Positions 44,879-56,039 of a stretch of DNA of 64,000 nt are shown here, piece after piece. A model generated the notes under the pieces. The model made no database searches and was not told where the DNA came from. It saw nothing but the letters and a program-made list of their open reading frames with translations. The position numbers and the translations under genes were made by a program. Position 1 is the first letter of the stretch; every line of letters begins with the position of its first letter. The stretch is from Periplaneta americana (taxonomy: Eukaryota > Arthropoda > Insecta > Blattodea > Blattidae). The stretch is taken from positions 62,792,892 to 62,856,891 of the forward strand of contig NC_091119.1 of NCBI RefSeq assembly GCF_040183065.1. The letters are read 5' to 3'.

Positions 44879-45440
44879 CTTTTTATATTTGTCAATTTTA
44901 CTATAATATAGTTACAATATTTTATTATATGTTATGGGTTAAGCCGAAGTTGCGCAACCTGACGGGTGTTCAACAAGCAATTCCATGAACTAGAATGTGA
45001 TCCTTTCATTTAAATTTGAATTTTGATATTGTACGACAGTCTCTGACATGGTCAGGGAGAGAATTCCAGAGGAGTGGAATCGATATGCTGAAAGATGTTG
45101 AGTAGAAGGAAGTTCTGTGCAGTGGAATAGAGAGAAGGTAGTTCCCGGTTCGAGGTAGTGAAAGGTAAACAAAACGAGATGCTATGTAAGGGGATGTGGA
45201 GGGAAATTAAATAGTAATAAGAGGGAATTGAAGAATCTTCTTTCTTTAAGTGGATTCCAAGGCAACAATTCTAGTGACGGTGTTACATGATCGAATTTTC
45301 TAATGTTACAAACGAAACGGACGCAGATACTGTGAACACGCTGTAGTCTGTGGGCAAGACCAGGATTTACTGTACATTCGTGAATAGAGAATCTCAATAA
45401 TCGAAGTGGGGCATCACTAAAGTTTGGATCAGTTTCTTTT
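44605..45440 (-). pseudogene. C-terminal part of a CR1/Jockey-like LINE with 3' tail
   Basis: On the minus strand, 45182-45397 gives NPGLAHRLQRVHSICVRFVC, NIRKFDHVTPSLELLPWNPL and KERRFFNSLLLLF, the region after the palm domain of CR1/Jockey reverse transcriptases. After a frame change, 44990-45100 gives PLEFSPDHVRDCRTISKFKF, the usual W-N-x-L-P-D-H-V-R C-terminus. The downstream tail AAGGCCATAAAGCCTTCTC (plus-strand 44631) recurs at 49366 beside another microsatellite. Stops lie between the two blocks. Confidence 0.75.
44826..44876 (+). repeat. (AAT)n microsatellite
   Basis: A run of AAT units within the tail of the CR1-like fragment. Confidence 0.9.
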
Positions 45441-45506
45441 TAAGGCTGAGAGGTAGAACGTTGGTTAATTGTTTGAGGGAATAAATTATGGAAAAAGTTT
45501 TCTTAG

Positions 45507-45775
45507 CCACCGGCGTAGCTCTGTTGGCTAAGGCGATTTAAGGCGCTTGCCTGCTGTTCCGGAGTTACGTTCGGGCGCGGGTTCGATTCCCGCTTGGGCT
45601 GATTACTTGGTTGGGTTTTTTCCGAGGTTTTCCCCAACCATAAGGCAAATGTCAGGTACTCTATGGCGAATTCTCGGCCTCATCTCGCCAAATATCATCT
45701 CGCTATCACCAATCCCATCGACGCTAAATAACCTTGTAGTTGATACAGCGTCGTTAAATTTGAAAATTTAAATTT
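45507..45775 (+). mobile_element. tRNA-derived SINE, family B
   Basis: The head GGCGTAGCTCTGTTGGCTAA (A-box region) and B box GGTTCGATTCC (about 45581) differ from family A, but the 3' part (CCCATCGACGCTAAATAACC, GTTGATACAGCGTCG) is shared with it. It faces a second copy at 45849-46107. Confidence 0.85.
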
Positions 45776-45848
45776 GAATCTAAATATACTCCTAAATTTT
45801 TTACTGTTTTACTATATGTAATTGTGATATTATACATCGACTGATTAT

Positions 45849-46107
45849 TTTTTTTACTTGGTTATGTAACGATGCTGTATCAACTACAGGATTATTTTGT
45901 GTTGATAAAATTGGTGACAGCGAGATAGTGTTTGGCGATATGAGACCGAGGATTCGCATAGATTATCAGACATTCGCCTTATGGTTTCGTAAAACCTCGA
46001 AAAAAAAAACAGGTAATCAGCCCAAGCTGAAATCGTACCCACTCCAAGTGCAACTTCGGATCAGAAGGCAAGCGCGCTACCACCTGAGCTACGACGATAG
46101 CTACAGA
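45849..46107 (-). mobile_element. tRNA-derived SINE, family B, diverged
   Basis: Reverse copy: tail ACGATGCTGTATCAACTAC at the left and a degraded tRNA-like head near 46065-46105 (CAAGCGCGCTACCACCTGAG). The B box is degraded. Together with 45507-45775 it makes an inverted SINE pair. Confidence 0.75.
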
Positions 46108-46339
46108 GTGATTTAAATATGGGTCCAGCAGTAGTGAGATTATTGATGGTAAAGTTCAATAAAATTTTTCTCGTATTTCGAGAAACAATAACGGCTCTAT
46201 TTCTTTAATAGGGGCGCGACTTTATTGTACAGCTTAAAAACATCTCATATGTAGAGTGTGTCTGATAAGTCACTCCCTATTTTTAAATTGTTATAATTTC
46301 TTTATTTATTAACCAAATTGTTTATAACTAGTATTATTA

Positions 46340-47470
46340 GAAACACCACTCCTTGAGGTTTTGTTTGAGATCCTGGTAATTCTCCAATTAAGCCCCACCA
46401 TTCTGGACACATTTCCTTACGCGAGCTGATACGTTCGCTACTGCTGCCTGCAAAAAGTTTCGTGGAACATTGTTGACCAACTTCGGACGTCCCTGTGCTT
46501 TTTCAACACAATCGTGCGGGCTTACGAGTGCCCAATAATGATAGTTCTATCTGTTTTAAAAAGCCACTAATGTGCCTCATCAGACCACAGAATATTCTGA
46601 AAAAGTTCGGACCAATCATTTTTCCAACACAAGAAAATTTCTGCAAACTCCATTCTTCTGTCACAGTCGTCAGAAAACAATTGCTGCACGTAATGTGGCT
46701 TCCATGGCTTAAAAGTGAGATCTTTCTTAAAAATGGTTGTAACTACAGGGTTGTTTCCGATCTCTGATAACGAATTTGAATGACTTCATGTGCGTCAGGA
46801 GTCACATGACAGCTGAACTGTGGCGCGAGGTGACAGACCAGTAGTGAGTGATCTCATTAGTCAGAGTGCACGGCGACTCACAGCAGAAATTTCCAAGAAA
46901 ATCGAGTCTTTTTGGGAGGGGTACATTACGATCCTTTCCAATGCCAAGTACAGTTAAGTGAAAATAAAGAAGCCTGCATTAACGAGGTTCCGTTGTGACG
47001 GGGGATGAATTTGTTTGCTTTTTCCACTCTGGAATTAATCCCATCCGAGCTTTGCCAATTCTATTAGGTACACACAAGATGCCTTTCTTGGAAATAACGA
47101 AACCACGTTTTTTTGCAGGCTCCTATGATTTTCACGTAACTGTACTTGGCATTGGAAAGGGTTGTTATGTACTCCTCCCAAAAAGGCTCGATTTTCTTGG
47201 GCATTGCTACTGTGATACACCGTGCACTCTGATTATGAAATCACTCACTACTGGTCTCTCACCTCTCGTCGCAATCAGCTGTCGGTGTGATTTGTGACAC
47301 ACATGATGCCATTCAAATTCGTTATCAGAGATCGGAAACAATCCTGTACATAACGTGAAAGACCACTTTCATGAGCTTCTTGACGCAGTGATTTCTTCGG
47401 GCTCCTTATGAACACATCACGAACTCTGTCAACATTCTCTGGTGTCCTTGAAGTTAACAGTCTTCCTGGT
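46340..47470 (-). pseudogene. Broken Tc1/mariner transposase interrupted by a foldback
   Basis: N-terminal part, minus strand about 47470-47350: TSRTPENVDRVRDVFIRSPK and KSLRQEAHESGLSRYVQ (HTH region). After the foldback, 46745-46340: LRKISLL, then HYVQQLFSDDCDRRMEFAEI, ILWSDEAH (first catalytic D in the S-D-E-A-H box) and, near the end, NVPRNFLQAAVANVSARVRK with C-x-x-N-G-G-A. Stops and frameshifts lie throughout. The frames at 47518-47841 (-) and 46495-46767 (+) are not genes. Confidence 0.75.
46746..47346. mobile_element. 601-bp foldback inside the mariner
   Basis: The left arm starts CAGGGTTGTTTCCGATCTCT and the right arm ends with its inverse, AGAGATCGGAAACAATCCTG. The arms are about 265 bp each with imperfect pairing, around a loop containing GGGGGATGAATTTG. 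TA flanks both ends (46744-46745 and 47347-47348), indicating a Tc1/mariner-type foldback. Its removal rejoins the transposase. Confidence 0.9.
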
Positions 47471-47789
47471 CTCCTTGCATCACCTACACTGCCTGTTAGT
47501 AGCTTCCGATGGCAATTTTAAATTGTTTTTGCTCCCAGTATTGCACGGATCCCACGCTCAGCTCTACACGTACTTTGTAATCGTATCACAGATCCCCAAA
47601 CCCCATAACGAGCTGCTATTCTGGCCCGCTCTTCCACTCTCAACAGAGGCAGCATTTCAACTGAAGAAAAAGAAAAAGAAACCTCAATGAATGAAGAGTA
47701 TAATGGCGTTAGTTTTAACAGAATCGATTCATGAATAAAGAAATTATAACAATTTAAAAATAGGGAGTGACCTATCAGTCTTCTCAGCA

Positions 47790-48453
47790 GTGTTGCCAAA
47801 ACAGAGGAATTTCCGCCAGATCTAGCGGATTGCGACCTCAATCTAGCTGGAATATTTTCTGTCTAGCAGATAGCGGATTTTCTAGCCGTTTTCAGTTTAA
47901 TTTTAGCTTTATGCCGGCGGTTTCACATGTCACCAGTGAGCTCTATACTAAAGATCTATAAAGTATAGCACTCACTCCATTTCACTATCAGACAGCAAAT
48001 TTTTTAACATTGCCACACTCGTGCGTGTAGACTGTAGAGCAGTGATGTCAAAGCAAGCGCATTTTTCTGACCTTGACGTCGTGCGCGGGTTTCAAGCACT
48101 AGATATGGAAGAAAGAAGGCTTATGTATATGAATAAGCAGCCTGTTGAAATAAGAAAACAGTGGTGCACAAACTTTAAACGGAACGTGAAATTTTATGTC
48201 GTTATTTTTATATGGCTTCTTTCTATTTGATATTATCTATATTGTCTGTAAAACAAAAGTAGCCTACTAACACCAATTTTTTAATATTGCTGTTATGGTT
48301 TAAACGTCAATAAATGATACAGAGTTAAGAAGGAATATTCACATAAATTCCATAGTAGTACAACAATACTGTACTAAGTGAATGAAACATAATTAATTTG
48401 TTAGTCGTGAACATTGTAATTTGGGCTTTGCCTGTTATGTTCAACAACAAATG

Positions 48454-48484
<31 letters not shown>

Positions 48485-49280
48485 ATAAAGTGATATCCCA
48501 AAGAAAGAGACTGAATATGGCATGATACGTTGGAATTAATATTTATGGTATCTTTAGCCTTATGAGAGTAATCAATAAACTAATCAAAAGAATATTATAG
48601 TACAAAGCAAAGTTATCTATGTATATGTTTTAACTGTAACTAATATTACATAACAAAACTCGTATCGCATTATGTGTTTAAGGTGATATTGGTGCTCAAC
48701 CTCCTGTCATCAGACTATTAAATTATTTTCTCAAAATCTGCTGAAGCTATAGAGCTGACGTTTTTACGACACATGGGCACATGTTTTGTTTATTATGTAA
48801 CAGTAGTTGCTTTGTTAATTCATTTCCTTACAAACATTTTCCATTCAAATATTTTCAAAATTTTTAATACACCATCTTCACTGTGATAATAAATAAAAGT
48901 CAATACTGTCATATTGAATCAATGATCACTGTAAGAATTCTGACCGTAGCATTTCTCAATATACTATCTTCAGTAATACGTATTTACGATATATTAGATT
49001 TACGAAAACATTGTTTCAATACCTGTAAGACTACAAAATAAACATACCGGTATCTGAAAATTTCACTTTTCTGTAAAAAAAATTTGAGAAAATATTCCTT
49101 TTGAATAAAAAACGAGCTTGTGAAAAATGATCATTAAAATTAAAAACTTACATTCTTATAATGCACTTATACTTCTCAGACAAATCTAAAAATTAACATG
49201 GATACAGTTTTAATAAGTTCTCTTCCCTTTATCTATTGAATCAGTGCTGGCCGTCCCTGTATATAGCTCGACCAAGCGGC

Positions 49281-49282
<2 letters not shown>
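47790..49282. other. No recognised gene
   Basis: Nothing assignable. The 69-codon frame at 48021-48230 is less AT-rich at its start but has no motif. A (AAAT)n run lies at about 48460-48488. The patch 47815-47895 repeats the phrase TCTAGC(GGAT/TGG) several times. Confidence 0.4.

Positions 49283-49335
<53 letters not shown>
49283..49335 (+). repeat. (AAT)n microsatellite
   Basis: About 17 AAT units. Confidence 0.95.
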
Positions 49336-49700
49336 TTCTTTATTTATACTGGCAGAGTTAAGGCCATAGGGCCTTCTCTTACACTCTACCAGGTCACAAA
49401 GTATACAAGCAGTTAAAATTTAACATAAAGTTAAAGAACAGAATACTAACATACCTATTAAAACAAATAATAATAACATAATAAAATCGACACTAAACGA
49501 CATGAAAATAATAGCATAATAGAAAAAAAGAAAGTAAAATACATTGGAATATATTAAAAGCAATTCATTTTGTACAAATAGTTAATATGGAAAACGTAAG
49601 GAAAAATATAACAAAATGGAATGTAATAAAATAATAATAAAAAAGAAAAGGAATACGAAAATTAAGTAAAATTCACAATAAAAAGGCTATAATAATAAAT
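49336..49700 (-). mobile_element. 3' tail of a CR1-like LINE
   Basis: AGTTAAGGCCATAGGGCCTTC followed by TCTTACACTCTACCAGGTC matches the tail at 44630-44670 and is likewise beside a microsatellite on its left. No coding part is preserved; the rest is AT-rich. Confidence 0.55.
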
Positions 49701-50489
49701 TCATCGGCTGATAGAGAGAACAAAAAGGGGAAAGGAAGGAAAGAAATATATAGTCTATATTTTTACAAAACTAACGCATATGCTACCTCTTTCGTCTGTC
49801 TCTTTCCTTTCCGCTGTAAAGCGCTCAGGCTCCCCTGAGCTCTAAAGCGCGCGCTTGCACCTATGGGCATCAGTTGACATGATTGCTGTAGAGCAATATA
49901 TTTTCACCAGCCAATTAGAAGCGTTAATGAACAAACCAAAAATCAATGGAGTAGTTTTCGCCAGCCTATTAGAATTATTACATTTAATAAATCAAATATC
50001 GATCACTCAAATCTTTCAAACGTTCTTCTTTAACAGTGTCTAGGATTAGGTTTCATTCGGTTGAAGTGGATGTATTTTTTCAGTGCACGTATAAAGAATT
50101 GTGTTTTTTATATATGTACAGCAAGTAAATTGCAATAGCCTACATTTAAAAAGTCCCCTTTATCACAATAATTACAGTGAACTGATAGGTCCAAATCTTT
50201 TTCGTTTATAGATGCCTAAACCAAGGTATCAACAGAAATTTTGTTCTGCATGGCTGCACGATTCCTTGCTTAAAAATGGTTAAATGTGTGTCAGAGTATG
50301 GCTAGTGAAATAGAAAAATGCAAATTCTGCAATAAAACACTATGCAATAAACTAAGCGACTTGAAGGCATCTTAAAAGATACACATTGAACCAAAAAAAT
50401 ATTATAGTTGGAACACAAACTAAAGCTCTAACTGGTATAAATTTCGCGACGACTTCAGCTATTGAAAAATCGAAAATTGCGGAATGTCA
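49701..50489. other. No recognised gene
   Basis: Nothing assignable. Confidence 0.4.
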
Positions 50490-51075
50490 GTTGTACCGGA
50501 CATCATTTTATTTTACTAACATTTCTAATATTAACCTGGCTCTACCTTTGGATTAACGGTTGAGAACTGGAAACACTGTTCGTTACCCCCTTCCACGACT
50601 GGAGTTTGATGGTACTAGCATAAAATACAAACAAATCACTTTACTAGGTATAGGAGGGAAGAAAAGTAGTTCATCCATTTACGTAAACTAGTATTCATTA
50701 TGCAGTTTATAGCATAGGCTACTGTCTACAGCACATTACCATACAATATAGAAAGTGCATTTAAATTGAAAAATAATCATAATCTATTGTAGATATTTAA
50801 ACAAATTGTTGAAAATGATGGCCGTTCATTTCGATACAGGCTTCAGTTATTTTTTTGCTTATCATCACATCGCACTATATTAAAGCCTACCTAATTCCAA
50901 TTTCCATTTCGTCCTTCGTACGTAAATTCTGTATCTACTCTATAACAGAGTACCTTACGTACTGTAAATTCAATCTTCACTTCTGCCCGTACAGCACGAT
51001 AAATTTACTCAGACATGCTATCTACTATCAGTTCAAGTGTAGCAGCGTCGTAGAAAGCGGGGAAATTACGTGACA
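50490..51075 (-). mobile_element. Internally deleted relative of the mariner at 38995
   Basis: CGGACATCATTTTATTTTAC and AACATTTCTAATATTAACCTGG match the left end of 38995-40984, and ACTGGAGTTTGATGGTACTA and GGAGGGAAGAAAAGTAGT follow in the same order. The right part near 50900-51050 matches 40640-40740 (CGTACAGCACGATAAATTTA region). Almost the whole transposase is missing. Confidence 0.75.
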
Positions 51076-51224
51076 ATTAATTACTTAACGAGACCCTTTT
51101 GTTTAAGTTATTTTAAACAGTTGTATAATATTACGTAGACGTCCAATTCCTAACAGCAAATGTTTTCAGAAAAGAGCTAAGACAGCCCAGCCACTAGCCT
51201 TTACAGAGGGACCAACAGAAGCGG

Positions 51225-51725
51225 GTGGGAGAAACCGGGATGCGACGTAACCAAAAGGACGCACAGTATCTGTACGAAAATATGAACAAGCAACTCAGTA
51301 CGACTAATGTTGAGCCCTATCGAATGAAAATAATAATAACCAAAACACCAGCAAATGAAACCATCTTGGAATGCCGTAAACTCCTAAAGCACCTAGGACA
51401 TCAAAACAAGTCAATAGCTTTCCAGTGGATACCTTCACATGTTGGACTATTTGGCAATGAAACAGCAGATCAACTTGCCAAAAAAAAGCACTAAAACCCA
51501 AACAATAATCCACTCCAAATCAAACCTCTACAGGAAGATTGAAGAAATCAAGAAAGCATTTCAAATGGAAAACACGCAAAAAAAAATTTAGCACCTGCCA
51601 GAGGGAAAAAATTCATGAACTGTCAACGGAAGTAAAATATAAAGGCCGCAAGGAAGCTGTAGCAAAAAATTTAGTTTCATGTCAGGACATGAGTGCCTGG
51701 CTCACCATCTACATAGGGTTACCCT
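51225..51725 (+). pseudogene. RNase H domain and C-terminus of a LINE, 5' piece
   Basis: The frame at 51225-51494 ends with SIAFQWIPSHVGLFGNETAD and QLAKKK, the conserved end of the RNase H domain (F-x-W-I-P-S-H-V-G..G-N-E-x-A-D-x-L-A-K) found in I-, R1- and LOA-type LINEs. After a frame shift, 51539-51727 gives RKEAVAKNLVSCQDMSAWLT, the region after RNase H. It is cut at 51713 by a hAT element and continues at 53339. Confidence 0.8.
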
Positions 51726-51839
51726 GAGGAGAAATTCTATAGGAGAACATGGAATCCAAAATAAGAGGACATTGCTGGAAAAAGGAGGACTTTTTAAAAA
51801 TTGGTATGAACAAAATTAAGTAAAGATAAAAACAATGGC

Positions 51840-52110
51840 TCACCTTAGTTTTCTCACTAGTTGCTGGATCAGTATTACATCTGTACCCTACTTATCGGTG
51901 GAGCCCACTTTGTGCACAAGAGCCTGAAGAGACAAACTTATATCTTGTAACAAATAACTATGGAACTGTTCACAGGACATGTTCTTGAAATTATATTTCA
52001 CCATGATGATACCTCTGACTGTCTCCGTTACCATGCGATTTCGTTCTTTTGTCCATTGAGTAGATATTAGGGAAAATACTCTCTCAGCACTTCCATTGTG
52101 ACTTGGGATA
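51840..52110 (-). pseudogene. C-terminal remnant of a hAT transposase
   Basis: On minus, VFSLISTQWTKERNRMVTET, VRGIIMVKYNFKNMSCEQFH and SYLLQ match the end of the hATC block (E-R-x-F-S-x-x-x-x-x-W-x-x-x-R-N-x-x..N-x-S-C-x-x-F..L). The invariant glutamate before the first block is not clear. No upstream part was found. Confidence 0.6.
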
Positions 52111-52411
52111 AATAAATAGAACTGACATATTTTTTAGAGTTCTGAGAAAGTTTCAGTGCTCGCAGAACTACTGAAATTGAAGAATTTGCACCACTGTTTA
52201 TTTAAACTTAAATCTTTGTCCAAATTAACTTGACTGGCATATCTTTGTGCAATGAAGAGTAAAATTGATAAAATAGCTTAGAATCATGAATAGTGACATT
52301 TTTATTGTAAGAATTCAATGCATGTCAATAGGTCATCATATGTTATGTTTTTTATGTACTCCAGCTTCAACCATTCAAAAGAGTTACATATTGTTTCATA
52401 GGTTTTCACCA

Positions 52412-53138
52412 TTTGTTTAGATATTCTATGCATAATATCGCACATAAAGGGAAAGGAGTGATTATGTATGCTGAGTGCCCTACAGCTAATTCATGGATGT
52501 TCAGCAAAAAACCTCTTTCAACATCTGAATACGTCAATGCGGTGAAGCTTTCTTGCAATCTTATTCCTGTAAGATCCGTTCCTGTCAGATCCTTTAATAC
52601 AACCCGTTGTAGGCATACTGACTGCAACGAGACAGAAACTATCGGTCACGTCTTGGAATTCTGCAGGAAAAGCGAGCTGCTACGGAACAACAGACATCAT
52701 AGAGTGAGGACAAGTATTGCAGAAGTCCTAAGACACTTTGGTTGTAAGGTTTGTGAAGAGGTTCACTGCATTTCGGCCGCAGATTCCAACAGGCGCGCGG
52801 ACATCATAGACATCGACAGGGTTAAGGATAAGGCCATGGTATTAGATCTAACCATCCGCTTTGAGAGAAACCTCTCACAAGCGGACGAGGTCAACAAGGA
52901 AAAACAAGAAATATATGAACCATGCCTACCTTTCCTCTCTTCTAAATATAACATATCTGTTAATCAATGGGTCGTCAAAGGTATGTTATTCGGAGCAAGA
53001 GGTTCTCTTCCACAGTCTACCTACCAACTATTAGTGAAATTAAAATTCCAAGTCTTTCAAATACAGAACATCTTATTACAAATTCTTAGGGACTCTTTAC
53101 ATATCATTCAATATCATCTATATTTTCAAGACAGGTAA
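52412..53138 (+). pseudogene. C-terminal part of an R2-type LINE with restriction-like endonuclease
   Basis: The open 241-codon frame (52413-53138) begins in the reverse transcriptase thumb region (YSMHNIAHKGKGVIMYAECP), then VRSFNTTRCRHTDCNETETI with a zinc knuckle C-x4-C-x7-H-x4-C, then NRRADIIDIDRVKDK, MVLDLTIRFERNLSQADEVN and ILRDSLHIIQYHLYFQD at the stop. R-x-D followed 12 residues later by D-x-T-x-R-x-E is the restriction-like endonuclease core that cuts the target in R2-group elements. The full protein would be about 1000 residues; the reverse transcriptase is missing, so the element is 5'-truncated. It stands in a transposon nest, not in 28S rDNA where R2 itself inserts. R2-like, NeSL- or R4-type is not resolved. 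Confidence 0.85.
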
Positions 53139-53283
53139 TTTTATCAATATGACATTTTGGCATCAAGCGCATCCCAAATCCAAAATTTAGTATTTTTTTA
53201 ATTAATCGACTTAAAAAACATAACTGTTCTGTATTCTGGATCCTTGTGGTTACCCTCACTGGAGGGCTGAAAATTTAATCAAA

Positions 53284-53307
53284 TCTCTCTCTCTCTCTCT
53301 CTCTCTC
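53284..53307 (+). repeat. (CT)n microsatellite
   Basis: Twelve CT units, close to the right end of the hAT. Confidence 0.9.
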
Positions 53308-53338
53308 ATGCGAAATGACGGACGGATGGTAACCCTAT

Positions 53339-53550
53339 AAAGGCCGCAAGGAAGCTGTAGCAAAATTTAGTTAGTTTGATGTCAGGACATGACTGTTTGA
53401 CTCACCATCTACACGGGATAGGCATATACTTACCAATCCAACAGATGTGTTTTGTGCAACAACCCTGAACAAATCATGGACAAACAATACCCTCTGTTCT
53501 GCCCAGCTTTAAACCCAACTGCACAACAGACTGTGCTTGGCTTGTACTGG
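53339..53550 (+). pseudogene. C-terminus of the RNase H-type LINE, 3' piece
   Basis: RKEAVAKF, then HDCLTHHLHG/RHTLT and CVLCNNPEQIMDKQ(H/Y), FCPALNPTAQQTVLGLYW follow the piece at 51225-51725. C-x-L-C-N-N-P-E..H-L-x-x-C-P-A-L is the usual C-terminal zinc knuckle of this LINE type. Frameshifts are present. Its first 74 bp repeat the end of the 5' piece. Confidence 0.75.
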
Positions 53551-54014
53551 TAAGCTAGAGAAAATGACTTGATCGTCAATTCTCGCCATTGGAAAATAGA
53601 TAAATAAATATTCTCTTTCTAGGATTCTATCCCCCCTCATCAGAAATCTTAATTCGTGCCCTGCTATACGGTTAAATAAATTTTTAAAACTCACGTACGG
53701 TACAGCCGGAGGCAGCGATTTCGGCAGGTGACTCGATGACATTTCCAGTAGGCGAGCCAATATTGTTTATGTGAGCTGCAGGAATGAATTGCGATAACGT
53801 TCTGAGTCGTCGTTTATATTTTCATACACGCAGCTTATATTATTATTATGAAACACACCACGGTACAGTCCGATTCAAAGAATACCTTAAATATAAGTAA
53901 ATGACTTTCGTTCGCAATAATTTTACAATACGCCTCCTACATTTCCTAAATGAAAAGGAAAAAAGCATTGTATATAGGTCTATATAATATAATCCTACCC
54001 TTACCAGATCAATA
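53551..54014. other. No recognised gene
   Basis: Nothing assignable. The minus frame at 53509-53760 has no motif. Confidence 0.4.
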
Positions 54015-54016
54015 TA

Positions 54017-54218
54017 GGGTAAAGTTGCCTAATGCCGTGATACCCTAATTCCGTGATACGATTTTTTCACTGAATGTTACGGGATTGGGTATCTTGCGAG
54101 GAAGTTCACCGGTATCTCAAAAGTAGGCGGAAGATGCACTCTATCGAGAAAGATGTCTGGCGCTGTGGTCGAACGGCAAAGCTTTGACTGACATTCACGG
54201 AAATAGGCAACTTTACCC
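54017..54218. mobile_element. 202-bp MITE with TA duplication
   Basis: GGGTAAAGTTGCCTAATGCC at the left and TAGGCAACTTTACCC at the right are inverted repeats. TA flanks both sides (54015-54016 and 54219-54220). The interior carries direct repeats of CCGTGATA. Tc1/mariner-type. Confidence 0.9.
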
Positions 54219-54369
54219 TACAAGATTTGTCCAGTAATAATGTAGGCGTCTTCTACTGGTCGTGCGCCAATTCATGTTAGTGAAATTACGATTCTTCTTA
54301 TTGATCAAAATATTAATTTGATTAACTGGGTAAAATTGCATGCCGCGGAAGTTAGATTTATATAATAGT

Positions 54370-54501
54370 AATATGCGTTACAAGAGCGGTATGTTGACGT
54401 CTTCATGTTCGAGGAAAAGATTGAAAAAGCGAAACGTAGTTGAGCTTTTTCAATTTCTGAGAACATGAAAACAAACATACCGCTCGTGTATCGTACATTA
54501 T
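54370..54501. repeat. 132-bp foldback
   Basis: GAGCGGTATGTTGACGTCTT and ACATGAAAACAAACATACCGCTC pair, as do GATTGAAAAAGC and GCTTTTTCAATT, around a loop GAAACGTAGTTGA. The outer parts (AATATGCGTTACA and TGTATCGTACATTATT) pair imperfectly. The superfamily is unclear. Confidence 0.8.
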
Positions 54502-54504
54502 TTT

Positions 54505-55930
54505 GTGCGAAGATCGTTTATTACATACCTGAAAGACGAATTTCTAATTAGTTGCAATGAAATCTCCATCTTGTTTTCTGTTTAATGACGGCAACTTTGG
54601 AATACCAAAATATCTATCTTCAACATTGTTGCTATAAAATGTTTTCTGTGTTTACTATACTCCAGCAGGCCGAGATATACGTCTGTCTTTTTTCCCCCAG
54701 TCTATAAATGCGAACTTAAAACAAACGATAAGGTTATGTAATGATTTATTTTTCATTTTAATATTTTAACAATATTATTTATATAGCATATTGCAGTAAT
54801 AACATCGGCATCTGGAATCTTGTTGATTTTTTCACGGCTTCCTTAATGTTACTTGCATCAGGAATGCAATAACTTTTGTGGAGTAGTAGAGTTTACTTAA
54901 TTTTTGCAAATATTTAAAAACAATAATTAACAGTGCAATTTAGGTGAAATTGCAGTGGTAAGTTTCCAATTTATAATTATTACTATGTTAAACGTCTCTA
55001 AAAATAATATGTTAAAAGCCTAAAGCAGTAAAATGAATGTGGCGCTTAAGCGGTAAGAAGAGGGAAATTGTTATGTGTGTTAGGTTGGAAATATTGAATG
55101 TGGTATTTCACACTTACCGCTTATTGGTTTTGTGCGGAAAGCAAGCAAATACGCACGATCTCGCACAAAGGTATAATAAATAGGTTTGCAATGGATATTG
55201 CAAGGGCAATAATTTATTAACACACACATTGTGAATAAAACAGAGAAGAAAGCATTTTAAAATATTCGAAATCGTACAAAATATCGGAAAAACCAATTTT
55301 CCCTGCACAAATTGCACCAATTGAAAAATATAATTACCATTCACATTAAATAAATTCTAAAAACGTTCTTTGTTAACCTAGAGGTATTGGCTGATGATTA
55401 TACTAAATTCCAACACAAAATTAATTCAGAATATGTAGAAATTACACTTTTGGATTTTACTAAATGTATACTATCGAAATGTGTTACATTACCCTCTTAA
55501 ATACTGTACATGTGTTAACTGTGTTTGTGTCTATCTGAGTTATCCGATGTTTAATTTTTAAATATAATTCATAGTACTGAAACTGCCATATTGAATTCGT
55601 ACAAATTGTATTATTTGTAATTATCGTCTCGAAAACTCCTAAGATATCTAATTTAATTTTTCACCCATTTTTGTCCCATTCCACCACTTTAGGGACAAAG
55701 CCGGACAAAATAATACCTTATTCGTATTCTGTGATCGCAAAGATCCCCAGATATTGATTTTCGTCGAGATCGGATGACATGAGATTTCTCACTCCCTTCT
55801 GCCTTTTCACCAATCAGTACTTTAGGAGGTGGTATTTAAAGAATCTAAGAATGTTTAACCAAAATTGTAAAGAGTAACCTTCATTTTAAATGTTACCGTC
55901 TCTAGTTAATTATACTTTAGTAAATTTTTA
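54505..55930. other. No recognised gene
   Basis: Nothing assignable. The minus frame at 55114-55344 has no motif. Confidence 0.4.
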
Positions 55931-55935
55931 AAACC

Positions 55936-56032
55936 GTCAATTCTCTCTCTCTCTCTTCCTCCATTCCTCCTCATTTCCCCTCCCACTTCCCTCTCTCTCC
56001 CTCTCCCTCCCCTGTCTCTCTCTGTCTCTCTT
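55936..56032 (+). repeat. CT-rich low-complexity tract
   Basis: About 95 bp of imperfect CT/CCT repeats. It gives the low-complexity end of the minus frame 55937-56245. Confidence 0.95.
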
Positions 56033-56039
56033 TGCTCCG

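Larger units (their letters stand above)
46254..47785 (-). mobile_element. mariner transposon split by a foldback, 1532 bp
   Basis: GTCACTCCCTATTTTTAAATT at the left end and AATTTAAAAATAGGGAGTGAC at the right are perfect inverted repeats, extended by TGATAAG/CTATCAG. TA precedes the left end (46252-46253); the right flank is AG. Transposase remnants lie on either side of the foldback at 46746-47346. Without it the element is about 930 bp, so part of the gene is also deleted. Confidence 0.85.
51714..53337 (-). mobile_element. hAT-like element inside the LINE, 1624 bp
   Basis: The left end TAGGGTTACC and right end GGTAACCCTA are inverted repeats, and the right end extends to GACGGATGGTAACCC, a terminus typical of one hAT group. 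A transposase C-terminal remnant lies on minus at 51840-52110. Instead of an 8-bp duplication, the element is flanked by about 74-bp direct repeats of LINE sequence (51641-51713 and 53339-53413). The R2-type fragment at 52412-53138 is inserted in it. Confidence 0.65.

Noticed and set aside
48021..48230. 69-codon frame as a small gene
   Set aside because: The first half looks code-like in composition, but it has no motif and no splice or termination context I can support.
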